From: Chara braunii
Lineage: Eukaryota; Streptophyta; Charophyceae; Charales; Characeae
Direction: 5' to 3'
DNA length: 41,457 bases
NCBI GenBank assembly: GCA_003427395.1
Contig: BFEA01000950.1
Coordinates: 321,043 to 362,499 of the forward strand
Positions 22,006 through 31,801 of this stretch are shown here, piece by piece; positions within the stretch are counted from its first letter, which is position 1, and the number at the start of each line of letters is the position of its first letter. The notes under the pieces are model-generated. The model saw nothing but the letters and a program-made list of their open reading frames with translations, was not told where the DNA came from and searched no databases. A program made the position numbers and the translations under genes.

Positions 22006-22950
22006 TTGCTTGATGAGTTCACCGACAGCATGATCTTCGAGTCACATACCGGTGTGGTGCTGGACCAGTCGATCTCTCACGAGATCATTCTGGAGGCCGG
22101 TGTCGTGCCGCCGAAAGGTTGCATCTATCGCATGAGCGAGGAGGAGCTCGCCGTTCTCCGCGCACAACTCAACGACTTGTTTTACAAGGGTTGGATCCAC
22201 CCTAGCAGCTCACCATATGGAATGTCAGTTCTCTTCGTACACAAAAAGAACAAGGATCTACGATTGTGCATCGATTACTGCAAGCTCAACACGCAAACCG
22301 TCAAGAACTTGCATCGACGATCATCTTGAGCGATTGGGCGGCGCGAAGTACTTTTCCGAGTTGGACTTGAAGACAAGCTATCATCAGATTTCGATACGCT
22401 TGAATGATCGCTACAAATCCACGTTTAAGCCGCGGTATGGGCATTTTGAGTGGGTGGTCATGCCTTTTGGCCTTGCCAATGCCACGACGACCTTTCAAGC
22501 GACGATGACCAACGAGTTTCATGCGATGTTGAACCGGTTTGTGTTGGTCTACTTGGACGACATTCTCGTTTATAGTCGGACCTTGGAGGATCATCTTGAG
22601 CACCTTCGAAGAGTGTTGGAGACATTCCGCCATGCCAAGTACAAAGCCAACCGTGACAAGCGCGAATTTGTCCAGCAAGAGCTCGAATACTTGGACCATT
22701 TTGTCACACCGGAGGGCATCACTCCGTTGTCGGAAAAGATTCAAGCCATCCAAGAGTAGTCGGAGCCGTGGAACATCACGAATGTCCGTTCGTTTCTTGG
22801 CCCTGTCGGCTACTACCAACATTTTATAAAAAGATACTCGAAGATCGCGGCCCACTTGACCAAGCTTCAATCCAAGGATCAGTCGTTCGATTTTGGTGAG
22901 GATGCGCGAGGTTTATTTTTGACCCTCAAGGCCACGTTACTATTCGCGGA
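22006..22950 (+). pseudogene. Reverse transcriptase domain (frameshift and stop)
   Basis: The first part (to about 22310) has EELAVLRAQLNDLFYKGWIH, SSSPYG and DLRLCIDYCKLN. After a small frame break near 22310, FSELDLKTSYHQI and MPFGLANATTTFQ lead to the catalytic YLDD (VLVYLDDILVYS), then HLRRVLETF. A TAG at 22757-22759 replaces a residue in IQE-SEPWN; reading resumes in frame with NVRSFLGPVGYYQHFIKRY, the RT connection. The RNase H domain that should follow is absent: sequence jumps near 22960-22990 to the integrase start. It copies element RNA into DNA in intact relatives. Confidence 0.92.
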
Positions 22951-22997
22951 GGTCTTGTGGTGTGGACTGACACCCGGTCGAGTATTTCAGCAATCGA

Positions 22998-23733
22998 ATG
23001 ATTGGGCGACTTCGCGAGCAATTTTTGTGGTTCGGGCTTCTCGGCGACGTCACACGGTATTGTGACTCATGCACGGTTTGCCGACGCTACAAATCCTGCA
23101 ATCATCGTTCGTATAGCGAGTTGCGACCATTACCGGTCTCCTTGAGCCAAAGGGAAGCGATTGCCATGTATATCACCGGGTCGTTCGCCAAACACATGAC
23201 CGGTGTGGACTGACTCACCAAGTTCGCCATGTTTTTGCCTTGGCGCTATCATGCCAAGGCACCAGAGTTGGCGGAGGTTCTTTACGCTGATTGGATTCGA
23301 ACCAAGGGTTACCCCAAGGAAATCGTCTGCGACCACGATACTCGGTTCATGTCCGATTTTTTTGTTGGCACTCATCAAACGATGGGGCTCATCTCTCAAG
23401 CCGAGTTCGGCTCGCCACCCCCAAACCGATGGCCAAATGGAGAGGGCGCATCAGATCGCACAAGTTCTCCTTCGCACTCTCATCCGTCCCAACCAAAAGG
23501 ATTGGGTTGAGCGGCTGCCGGATGTCGAGTTGGCATACAACTCATCCATTCATCCGGCTGTTAGGATGTTGCCCTTTGAGTTCGAGCACGACTCACCGGT
23601 CACCTCTCCATTGGACACAATCATCCCACGGGCGGTCGAGAGCAACAACCATCTTCTCTTCTTGCGTCGGATACAAGAGCTACTTGTCAAGGCACGCGAC
23701 CAAATGGCAAAAACGCAGCAACGAATGAGCTAA
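22998..23733 (+). pseudogene. Integrase (zinc-binding remnant and DDE core), broken
   Basis: Starts in the zinc-binding part (YCDSCTVCRRYKS retains the Cys pair; the His pair is missing through the upstream deletion). Core residues: D in GVD before TGA 23211-23213 followed by LTKFAMFLP (family form VDRLTKF), D in IVCDHDTRFMSDFF, and in another frame the E of HPQTDGQMERAHQ. DWVERLPDVELAYNSSIHPA and PFEFEHDSP follow as usual. At least one frameshift lies near 23400-23430. In working relatives it inserts element DNA into chromosomes. Confidence 0.9.
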
Positions 23734-24012
23734 CAGGCTAATCGCCATCGTCTTCCTTGTCCATTCTGCACTGGCCACCTCGTATGGGTCTCCGCTGCAG
23801 AATTCGGTCTCGAACAAGATATCTCTTGCAAGCTCTCTCGAAATGGATGGGGCCCTGACCAATCGTGACACCTGCTAGGGATGCACCCGAATGACCTTCA
23901 TTCGTCATTCAAGTGCCCGCCCACTTGCCCGTCTACCCGGTCTTTCATTGCTCCAAGTTGACTTTTTTCATGCCAGCGGAACATGAGGCGATGATTGCAA
24001 GACCCACCCTCT

Positions 24013-24183
24013 ATGGACGGTTTTCAAGAGATCGGCGATATCATCGCCCAACGACGTTATGGCAACAGGTTGACTGAGTACTTACTGCACCCATAAAGCT
24101 GATCATTGGTTGACCCGTGTGGAACTTCAAGCAACAACTTCGGATGTTATCACATGTTACGAACGCAAGTTGCAAGGCAAGCC
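24013..24183 (+). pseudogene. Chromodomain-like C-terminal tail of integrase
   Basis: GDIIAQRRYGNRLTEYLL in one frame, then after a one-base shift DHWLTRVELQATTSDVITCY. The order (hydrophobic start, basic loop, TEYLL, acidic-x-W, then a helix) matches chromodomains of chromoviruses, which bind histone marks and steer insertion. The match is by pattern only and the domain is broken. Confidence 0.55.
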
Positions 24184-24266
24184 GACATCTTCGGCTCCAC
24201 GTCGCGCTCGTGTCCATGTCCCACCTTCAAATCGCCAGCTTCGCCCTCGACCTGGCTTGACTTCAT

Positions 24267-24278
24267 AAGGAGGGGGGG
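24267..24278 (+). other. Polypurine tract
   Basis: AAGGAGGGGGGG directly before the 3' LTR start (TG at 24279), where plus-strand DNA synthesis is primed. Confidence 0.9.
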
Positions 24279-25969
24279 TGTTATATGTTGCACTTACACA
24301 CATGCCCCATTTGTGGGCCCTGACGATTGCTCAGGGCCCCCCAGGCCGCGTTCCCATCGGACACGAGCCCTGGAGGCCCACGGCAGCCCCTAGACCACAG
24401 GTTCCGATTAAAGGCGGCATTTACTTGTTGTCCTATTTTTGTCTGTGCAAACGTCGTTTCGGACTTGCAGGCCCCAAGCCTTGGGCCAAGGACACAGGGA
24501 CGAGGCTGTTTTTAGGCCAGGCGCGTTTTGGCGCCTCGCTACATCAGCAACGCGGTCTGGATACCCGGTAGGGGCCCAGACCGAGTAGGTCGTTTTGAGG
24601 CCAGTACTTGAGGAGCGCCCAGCAGGCCCAACGCTACTTATAGCTGGACTGAGGCTGGGCAGGGGACAGTTGGAGTAGCTCACTTCTTGAGCGACGCGCT
24701 TCTAGTTGAGCGCTGCGCTACGGAGTTGGAGGCTGAACACCGAAAGGCAGAGGGGTGGAGGTCATACCTGCGTTAGGGACTTACCTGGCGCCATAGCTGG
24801 GACTCCCTATGCGCCCGCGACCTGGACACGACGACAACAAGACGGTGGTCAGTTCGGCGGTAGCATCTGCAGGTGGGACAACGAGGAAGGCGACATCTTC
24901 ATCTTCTTCGCCGGTCTCCCTCTCATCTCCCTCCTCCCTCCTTCTTCCTCCTCCTTCCTCCTCCTCTTCTTCTTCTTCTTCTTCTTCTTCTTCTTCTTCT
25001 TCTTCTTCTTCTTCTTCATCAGATACGAGAGACAGAGAGGTTACAGGCAGAGGATACAGGCAGAGGTTACTGTGGGCAGAGCGCCCAGGATCTGATCCGG
25101 CATTTTTTAGGCAGGCATTGATTGGGCATCGGCAAGGGACTATTTTTGGACTTCGCTATTGCGATCTCGGTCTTCTCCCTCGCCTCCAGCTTCGTCTCGC
25201 CTCTTTCCCCATCTCTCCTCTGTGGTACCTCCCCATGTGCGTGTACAAAGGAGGGACCTTTCTTCTATGTGTGCGGTCCCTCCTCCTCCTCTCACATGTG
25301 TGGTGTATGATGGGATGTCGTGTCAGTCCCGGTCAGGTCAGGACTTATCTTTTAGTCTTCGGGGCTCGTTAGACACTCCTTACGAGTTCCTTGGGCCACA
25401 AGGAATTTTCCTTGTGGCTCGTAAGGGAATTTGGGCTCTTCGTTCCACCTGTCCTCAGGGACGTCGCCCGAGGACATTTCCTAAGCCTGATGTTAGGAAA
25501 AAAAAAAAAGAAAAAGAAAAAAAAAAAACAGTTGTACTTCAGGCCTTCAGCCAATAGGGTGCCGCCACGATCCAGATTCTCAGCTGTAACGTCTATCTAC
25601 CCGTGTGCCCTCTCCTCTCCGTGAAACGCAGATTCGTTGTGCCCAAGGGACCTCACGAGGTCCCTTGGGCACAAGGAAGAAATGGCTGCGGCCACAAGGA
25701 TGCCACAAGGAATTTTCCTTGTGGTGTTTTCATATTTCTTTTTCAATTTCGTCCCCAAGGATAGGTGGAAAGAGCGCGTCCTTGTGGATTTCACGTCCCC
25801 AAGGAGTGTCTAACGAGGCCCTTCCACTGCGCTACTTCGTGCCATTTTGTATGTATCAGGATGTACATTGCTTGTTGATGCTTCACTGACACTGCATTGT
25901 CCATTCATTCCTTTTCATCACATTGCGGATCCTTGGCTCCCTGTACATTGCCCAATCGGGCATGTATCA
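24279..25969 (+). repeat. 3' LTR (1691 bp, contains an inserted MITE)
   Basis: Begins TGTTATATGTTGCAC and ends ATGTATCA. Longer than the 5' LTR because of the insertion at 25361-25821 and a larger CTT microsatellite (about 24960-25018). Otherwise collinear with 17196-18443. Confidence 0.95.
25361..25821. mobile_element. Palindrome-rich MITE nested in the 3' LTR (461 bp)
   Basis: It is absent from the 5' LTR at the same point (AGTCTTCCACTG). The left end is GGGGCTCGTTAGACACTCC; the reverse complement of the right end is GGGCCTCGTTAGACACTCC. TTC flanks both sides as a 3-bp target duplication (25358-25360, 25822-25824). It contains hairpins: CCACAAGGAA/TTCCTTGTGG twice (near 25396 and 25694) and CCCAAGGGACCTC/GAGGTCCCTTGGG (near 25640). 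An A-rich run sits at 25498-25530. No protein coded. Confidence 0.85.
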
Positions 25970-25974
25970 CCTCC

Positions 25975-26552
25975 CCTTCATGACATTCATGAGTGTCAGT
26001 GACCTTGTTTTTTCTCTTTCGTTGAAAACCAGGCCGAGTGTACTCCGGGGAGTGATACGATCATCTCCCCCAAGTACCCCTGCCAGGATGCTCCTTGGGT
26101 GTCGGAGACATAACCTGCAGGGCCCCTTTTTGGTCCCCTTGCACAGGGCTATGCTAATCGGGTGCCCTCAGGCTTTGCGTCCACTGCGCCTTCCCTGGCT
26201 ATACCCCAGCTATACCTGCTTCCCTTTCCATCCCTGGGCACTGCTGCCACCATCCCTTGCTCCTCTGCGCTTCGCAACTGCCAGGCCGGGCCGGCCTCAT
26301 GGTCACATTACCCGCGCCTGCACAGTATGTCAGTGTTAGGGGTGCTGATAAGAGCAGGCACCACTAGCACTCCCTGAGAGGCTCCATCCAGTGGTGGGGA
26401 GCAGCACCTGGCAGTGCTGGAAAGAGTCCCTGAACAATGCAGTTCGTTTGATGGATTCAGAACAGAAGATCGACTGTACCGACGGTAAACTGCCGGGCTT
26501 ACCGGGGCCGATCAACTAGATGATGATACCTCAAGGCCATCGAAAAACAGAG
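25975..26552. other. No gene recognised
   Basis: GC-moderate sequence after the target duplication with frames of up to 138 codons lacking motifs. It would be the continuation of the site that the chromovirus entered. Confidence 0.4.
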
Positions 26553-26555
26553 TTA

Positions 26556-26662
26556 GAGCATACTCACCCTAGGCTCTCAAACTTGCAAAATCACAAAATG
26601 AGCGGCCATCTGGCCGATCATTTTGGGATTATGCGATTAGAGGGCCTAGTGTGACTGTGTCC
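26556..26662. mobile_element. Tourist-like MITE, first of a tandem pair (107 bp)
   Basis: TTA flanks at 26553-26555 and 26663-26665. The left end is GAGCATACTCACCCTAGG; the reverse complement of the right end is GGACACAGTCACACTAGG. A TTA duplication and ends of this kind fit PIF/Harbinger-derived MITEs. Confidence 0.8.
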
Positions 26663-26665
26663 TTA

Positions 26666-26759
26666 GAATGTACTCACACCACGCCCTCAAAATGGCAGAA
26701 TCGCAAAATGAGCGGCCAGGTCTAGTCCTCCTTTTAGAGGGCCTAGTGTGAGTATGCCC
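26666..26759. mobile_element. Tourist-like MITE, second of a tandem pair (94 bp)
   Basis: Shares the TTA at 26663-26665 with its neighbour and has TTA at 26760-26762. The left end is GAATGTACTCACACCACG; the reverse complement of the right end is GGGCATACTCACACTAGG. The internal word CAAAATGAGCGGCC is common to both copies. Confidence 0.8.
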
Positions 26760-26762
26760 TTA

Positions 26763-27885
26763 TATCGGCAGACTTTTGAGCGCGTGAGAGAAAAGATCTG
26801 GCGGGACCCGCATGTTCCTGGATTCAAACGGATCAAAAGGAAATACCAGGGATATTTTGGGTTGCATTGACCCGAGGCCTGAGACTGCGTATAGCCTAAA
26901 CCGTCCGTGTTCAAAAACTCCGTACACCATTCCCGTCCTTATCGAGGGAGATGAGATGCAAGCCTTCTCTCGCAATATTATCCAAAACTCTCACGCCACA
27001 ACATGAACGAAAAAAAGAGGGCACCCAACGCACTTCTACCCGAGACTCTACCCGAGACTACAGACGCAGCTGTGCTTTTCATATTTCCACTGACGCATCG
27101 TGCTCGATGGAAAACGGCTCCCGTCCCTGTTAGCACGAAACCGCTCGTTGGGCGGGAGTTGTTCCAGTTGAGGACATGAATTAAATGAGGTTTTGTCAAT
27201 CTGATCGATAATCCAAAGTGAAAAAGTGGCATCGCCAACGTTCCAGTGGACAGAGTCCTCAGAGCGGAGGGGGACAAGTGGGATGTAATCAGCGATGCAA
27301 ACGTCGTGAGTGAGGCTCATTCATCGTCATTCATGGGGGATCAAGTACTACATGCTACTATCTAGCCGTCGAGATCACAAGACAAAGGATTCCGGTCGTA
27401 GAGAGATGAGCATCATCTTCTCGCGCTCATAAGTGCCTGGGCAACAGAGAAGTCGGCCACGTGGTTCGTCCTCTTCTCTCCTAGGATGTAATCAGCAACA
27501 GACTTGGAAGATCTATTGCAATTTGACTTATCAGTCTGTCAGTGAGCTCCTCTGGAACAACAATACGACCAGCACTTCAACTCGCGCGGGGTGTGATGCG
27601 CTCCGTCTAGCAGGAGCAGCAGCAGGAGCAGCTAACAGCACTTCGAGGAGGAGAGGGAGGAAGAGAGGAGGAGGTGGAGGCTGGATCAGGCAGAAGAAGA
27701 GGAGAAGAAGAGGAGAAGAAGAGGAAGAGGAAGACCACACCTCTGCGAAATTCGGCTTCACCACCGGGCAGGGTTGATGACGGGGGCGCGGACGAGCTCT
27801 CGATTTGTGGCAGTTACACGTCAGCCACGGCTTTGTCGTTTTGCGCCCCGGAAGTTCAGAGAGGACGATCTCCCTCCTGGGTAGA
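26763..27885. other. Region upstream of the large host gene
   Basis: No coding domain seen. A purine-rich GAA/GAG repeat lies at about 27690-27740, and a 24-bp tandem duplication begins at 27864 (units 27864-27887 and 27888-27911). Promoter and 5' leader of the downstream gene may lie here; no TATA box can be assigned with confidence. Confidence 0.35.
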
Positions 27886-29010
27886 ATGACGATCTCCCTC
27901 CAGGGTAGAATGATTGCTCGCACCGACGTTGGGTGGGGAAGCACCATCTGTGCCGTTGCCGTCGCCGTGCAGTCAGACAGGCCCTCGCCTCCGTGGACGC
28001 GGAAGGGGCGGAGACGACTACAGGAGGGCAAGGGCAAGGGACACGTGGCTTCGGTAGGAGAAGGGAAGCTGGCAGCGGTAGTACTTGACGGCGATGGCTT
28101 CGCATATCGCAAAGCGACATCGGGCTCGGTGGATGTGTGTCTCTTCCACCACGCCACGAGGAGGCGGCGGCTTCACCGGACAAATGAGCGCGAAGCTCTC
28201 GTGTGTACACGTGGCAGGAGTCTATCTGAAGCGAAAGCCTGGGAGTTGCCGACAGATGAGAAACTGCGGCGCACCTCCGCTTTCGATTTGCGCGGCCACG
28301 TCCTCCTGAAAGGTCCTCCTGTCAAGCCATGCAGGGTTAGTGTTGCTCGGCGGCTCTGTCCGTCCGTAAGGCGGCGCGGAGATGCCGGCGACGAGAACGG
28401 TATAATACGTGTTCGGTGCAGGACATCCCAGCGGAGCCGATGGTGTGATGGAGATTACGTGGCGTCGCGTCGACGGTCGCCCATCCGCTCCCCGCTTGTC
28501 GTGGCCTATCAGGGATCGCCTTGGGTCGCCCCGTCTTTGTCTGCGTATGGAGGGTGGTCGGCGATCCCCTGGCCAAGGGAGGAGGAGGAAGAGGAGGAGG
28601 AGGAGGTGAAGACGAAGACGAAGAAGAAGAGAAGGAGAGATATGTTGGTGCTTTCGGGATTGACACGGGGGGAAGGGACTGCGAAGTTGTGCGGCACTGG
28701 GCACGGCGATGGCGACATCGACGACGACGACAAGCAGGAAGAAGAAGTTGAGATCGAGCGAGGCAGTACGATTAGATATAATGGTGAATTCCAGAGATCA
28801 GCGAGAGGTATTCTGGAAGAATGCACGCGCGGCCATGGGTGGGTGCAATCGCATCTTGAGCTAAACAGATTGTCCAAGGCGGATAATTCCCATTCGCACT
28901 TGTGCGCCTTTCCTGTGCCGCAGGCGGAAGAGAGTGCGAGATCCAGATCCCCCGTCGGAAGTCGGTCGTTGCGATCCCGTGCTGCAGGCAAGGGAACAAA
29001 TCAAAATCAA
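27886..29010 (+). other. Open 5' extension of exon 1, coding status uncertain
   Basis: The exon 1 frame stays open upstream to at least 27886 (in-frame ATGs at 27886 and 27910), about 375 more codons. Composition is Arg/Trp/Cys-rich with an acidic run from GAG repeats (about 28580-28610), and the opposite strand is also open over much of it. I favour leader sequence with the start at 29011, because the residues after that ATG look like a plastid transit peptide; the longer start remains possible. Confidence 0.4.
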
Positions 29011-30065
29011 ATGCTCGTGTGGAGGCGGACGTCAAAGCGCGCCGTCGTCAGTGCGACACCTGCTGTCGATGAGCTTCGGAGAAGTAGCTGCGCGGGAATA
29101 AGGAGAATTGGAGGCGGAGGTGGAGGGGAAAGCGTCGCCGCCGTCGTCAGCGAACAAAGGCCGAGGCTCGGCGGCCAAGGATACGGAAAGCTTAACGGCG
29201 ATCACGACTGTATGAAGCTCCGGCATGGGCACGACGGGAAGTGGGCTCAGGCTGGTGTGGATACGGTGCAACAGGCCGTGTGCTGTATCATTGCAGCCGC
29301 ATCAGTCACATTGTGTGCTGGTAGTATGCCACTGCCAGCTCTCGCGGAGGTCCCCATCGCGTCGCCCGTCGCAGTATGTGGCGCCGCGTCGACGTTCGAC
29401 CCTGATGAGGCCAGTGCAGACGGGACACAGACCACGTGTCTCGATATGCACGCTGCAGAATTAGCGCCCGCTCAGACCGTCGCGTTGGGATCCGTCGTTG
29501 ACGGGGGGGAGGGGGGGAGGTCTTTCATGGACCCCGCTCTTTCATCACCCTCAAGCCCTGCTTCCGATTTCGCGTCCGAGGTTGTCAGCCACGGTGACCC
29601 CCGACTATCCTCGTCGCCTTCATCTCCTCCCCCTCCTCCTCCTCCTCCTCCTCCTCCTCCTTCCGCTGCTTCTGCCTCTGGCGTTTTGTCGGCTACCAGT
29701 CCGCAATCCATGCCATTGGTTGAGAACCTAACCGCGCAGCAGCAACAGCCGTACGTGCGGCTCGCGCCGGTGGGCAGCGTGCACGTGGCATTGGTTTCTG
29801 ACACGTGGGTGCCTCGCGTTGCAGCTGATAACCTGTCTGTCGGGATCCCGCCTGAGCGAAGTACTTATATTTCTCTTTTGCCTCCTTCTCCTTCTCCCCC
29901 TGCTCCTCCTCTGCCTGCAGAAACGATGCGGGGGGCAGCACCCGCGGAGCGTCTTTCAGTTGTCGCCCAACAGCAGCGATCACTGCAATTGGCATCTGGC
30001 TCAGGCATGACACGCAGGTCGGCGACTTCCTTGGAGCGCATTTTGGCGGAACAGCTGGCCCGGCG
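29011..30065 (+). CDS. Large unrecognised host protein, exon 1 (putative plastid-targeted N-terminus)
   Basis: The start at ATG 29011 is chosen because MLVWRRTSKRAVVSATPAV is rich in Arg, Ser and Ala like a transit peptide. Residues about 86-112 are hydrophobic (VCCIIAAASVTLCAGSMPL) and end in PALA before an acidic residue, an A-x-A cleavage pattern as in thylakoid-lumen transfer signals. Then comes a Ser/Pro-rich arm with a run of Pro near 29630-29660 and a Gln-rich stretch. The exon ends LAEQLAR plus two bases at a strong donor GTAAGA (30066). Without the splice the frame ends at TAA 30067. Joined to exons 2 and 3 the protein has about 1420 residues. I do not recognise the family; plastid location is inferred from these N-terminal features only. 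Confidence 0.55.
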
Positions 30066-30087
30066 GTAAGAGGGTAAAAGTTTTTTT

Positions 30088-30145
<58 letters not shown>

Positions 30146-30566
30146 NCCACAATTCTACCCGGAGTTATCCTGGCAGCATCAGCCAGTTTAGCTTACGGCA
30201 CCAGCCGAGCCGAATGCCTTCCAATTCTCACAGTGCAACTCCGAGTCGAACCTCTCATTAGGGACTATATTCAACTCTATTCCTCTCTCAACTTAGTTAA
30301 TTTAACCATTTAATACAGGTCTCTATCTAAACGGGTAAAAGTTTCTGATTTTGCCTCGGAGTTTAGTCCTTTTTTTTATGCTGCGGAGGAAAACAGGCAT
30401 TTCTTTTTTTTATATCGATTTCCCATAACTGATTTGTGTTCAAGAACGTTCCTTTGCGCTCACGCAGCTCGTTAAGATCCGTCGAGATCTCGTTTACAGC
30501 CACGAATATCGTAATACTACCGGTAGGTGGTCCACAAGAGAACATGTCGCCATAAACCAATATGAT

Positions 30567-30688
30567 GGGCCTCGCTGCACTACTCTCGAAATGTGCAAAA
30601 CAGGAGTGAATCTTCCCGTAGAATATGGAAAGATACACCGCCATGATTTTTGTCTTTTGTGCATGTCGAGAGTAGTGCAGCGAGGCCC
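30567..30688. mobile_element. 122-bp MITE with long inverted ends, copy 1
   Basis: The left end is GGGCCTCGCTGCACTACTC; the reverse complement of the right end is the same word. The inverted ends continue for about 33 bp in all. GAT flanks both sides (30564-30566, 30689-30691). The centre holds AATCTTCC ... GGAAAGAT, the hairpin seen in the (GA)n array at 9952-10908. Confidence 0.85.
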
Positions 30689-30815
30689 GATATACACGTG
30701 TGCCTTTCTTGCCCGGTCTGTTAGCACGATACGCCAGCTGGGGGGGAAGTGGAATTCCAATTAGTACCACTCAGGCATCGTCGGCTCCGGGTTTTCTCAA
30801 CTACACCTCCCATAA

Positions 30816-30819
<4 letters not shown>

Positions 30820-30875
<56 letters not shown>
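30820..30875. repeat. Poly(T) tract, 56 bases
   Basis: A plain T run directly left of the segment that ends in LSU rRNA sequence; on the minus strand it is a poly(A) placed 3' of that segment. Confidence 0.95.
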
Positions 30876-31058
30876 CACCTCCCCCACCACCCAAAACAAG
30901 ACTTAGAAAGCAAGAGCCTGCAAGGCCAATCCTACTAATCGCGAGCCATCTGGATCCAATCCCAACCCCGAGGTCAACCAGTCTGCTGCTGCTGACCGCG
31001 CCCTCCAGCCTGAGACTCTTTTGAGTGAGAGCATACTCTCACTCCTTGCAAAAACGCA

Positions 31059-31175
31059 CTCCTCCGCCCGAAGTTACTTAGTCATTTTGCCGAGTTCCTT
31101 CAACATGATTATCTCAAGCGCCTTCGTATACTCTACTTGCCAACCTACCTGTGTCGGTTTGGGATACGGCTCGGT
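31059..31175 (-). pseudogene. Fragment of organellar (probably mitochondrial) LSU rRNA
   Basis: On the minus strand this reads words typical of bacterial-type 23S rRNA: CAAACCGACACAGGT, GGCGCTTGAGATAATC, GAAGGAACTCGGCAAAAT and GTAACTTCGGG, in the order found around E. coli 23S positions 1600-1700. GGCGCTTGAGA favours a mitochondrial over a plastid source. The flanks (to about 31225 on one side and perhaps 30876 on the other, with the helix GAGTGAGAG/CTCTCACTC near 31024-31045) may belong to the same fragment but are less certain. It lies inside intron 1 and would not function. Confidence 0.8.
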
Positions 31176-31382
31176 CGAAAATTAATTTGCTAGGCTTTGC
31201 TTGTTCCCAGAAAAACGAAATCATTCCGAAATTTCTGAACACCTTTGTGGGTTTCTTCAAGTTGTCACTTTTGTCACTTCAGCTAAAACCCAAAATGAAA
31301 CTTGTCGTTTTACGCATAGTTTTAAGACTGAGTATGCACATAATTGCACATAACTGGCAGGAAAGCGCTAGTATGAGTATAT

Positions 31383-31509
31383 GGGCCTGGCCCCACTACT
31401 CTCCACATGCGCGAAAGACAACAAATATGGCCGTGGATCTTTCCATGATCTAGCAAAAGATTCATTCATTCAACATTTTGCACATTTGGGGAGTAGTGGA
31501 GCGAGGCCC
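31383..31509. mobile_element. 127-bp MITE, copy 2 of the 30567 family
   Basis: The left end is GGGCCTGGCCCCACTACTC; the reverse complement of the right end is GGGCCTCGCTCCACTACTC. Flanking trinucleotides are TAT and TGT (one mismatch). The centre has GATCTTTCC ... AAAAGATTCATTC, again the core of the (GA)n array unit. Confidence 0.8.
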
Positions 31510-31801
31510 TGTACTGCATACCCTGAGAGTAGAACTGCCTTCCAAGTTTGAATTTTCGGATTTTTCTTTTGTATTTTTGAAAGAATTTGAATATTTTTAA
31601 CTTTTTGTATTCTTTTTCCCTGTATCTGGTATGGCAGAAGAGAAGAGGTTTAAAAAAAAAAAAAAGAATAAAAAAAAGAGAAGCGGTTGCAGAGCACTAA
31701 TGATCACTGACATGCAGATAGATTTTTTACCTTACATGGCTCCCTGCCCCTGCTCGGTATGCTCGGGATGGGTGGTTGTTTCGGATTGTGTGTGAGACCA
31801 G

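Larger units (their letters stand above)
17196..25969 (+). mobile_element. Complete, inactive Ty3/gypsy (chromovirus) LTR retrotransposon
   Basis: The layout is 5' LTR 17196-18443, initiator-Met primer-binding site 18446, gag, protease, RT, integrase, chromodomain-like tail, polypurine tract 24267-24278, 3' LTR 24279-25969. The 5-bp flanks are identical, CCTCC at 17191-17195 and 25970-25974, so both ends are defined. The order protease-RT-integrase is that of Ty3/gypsy. Stops and frameshifts break every ORF, RNase H is missing and a MITE lies in the 3' LTR, so it cannot be autonomous. Confidence 0.95.
30066..31801 (+). other. Intron 1 of the large host gene (1736 bp)
   Basis: GTAAGA at 30066 and ACCAG ending at 31801. 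Joining leaves the frame unbroken (CG plus A gives Arg, then FREMSDEELVDVFEEL). The intron is loaded with insertions: a 57-T run next to a single N at 30146, MITEs at 30567 and 31383, a 56-T tract at 30820-30875 and an LSU rRNA fragment. The T run near the donor may hide an assembly error at N 30146. Confidence 0.55.
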
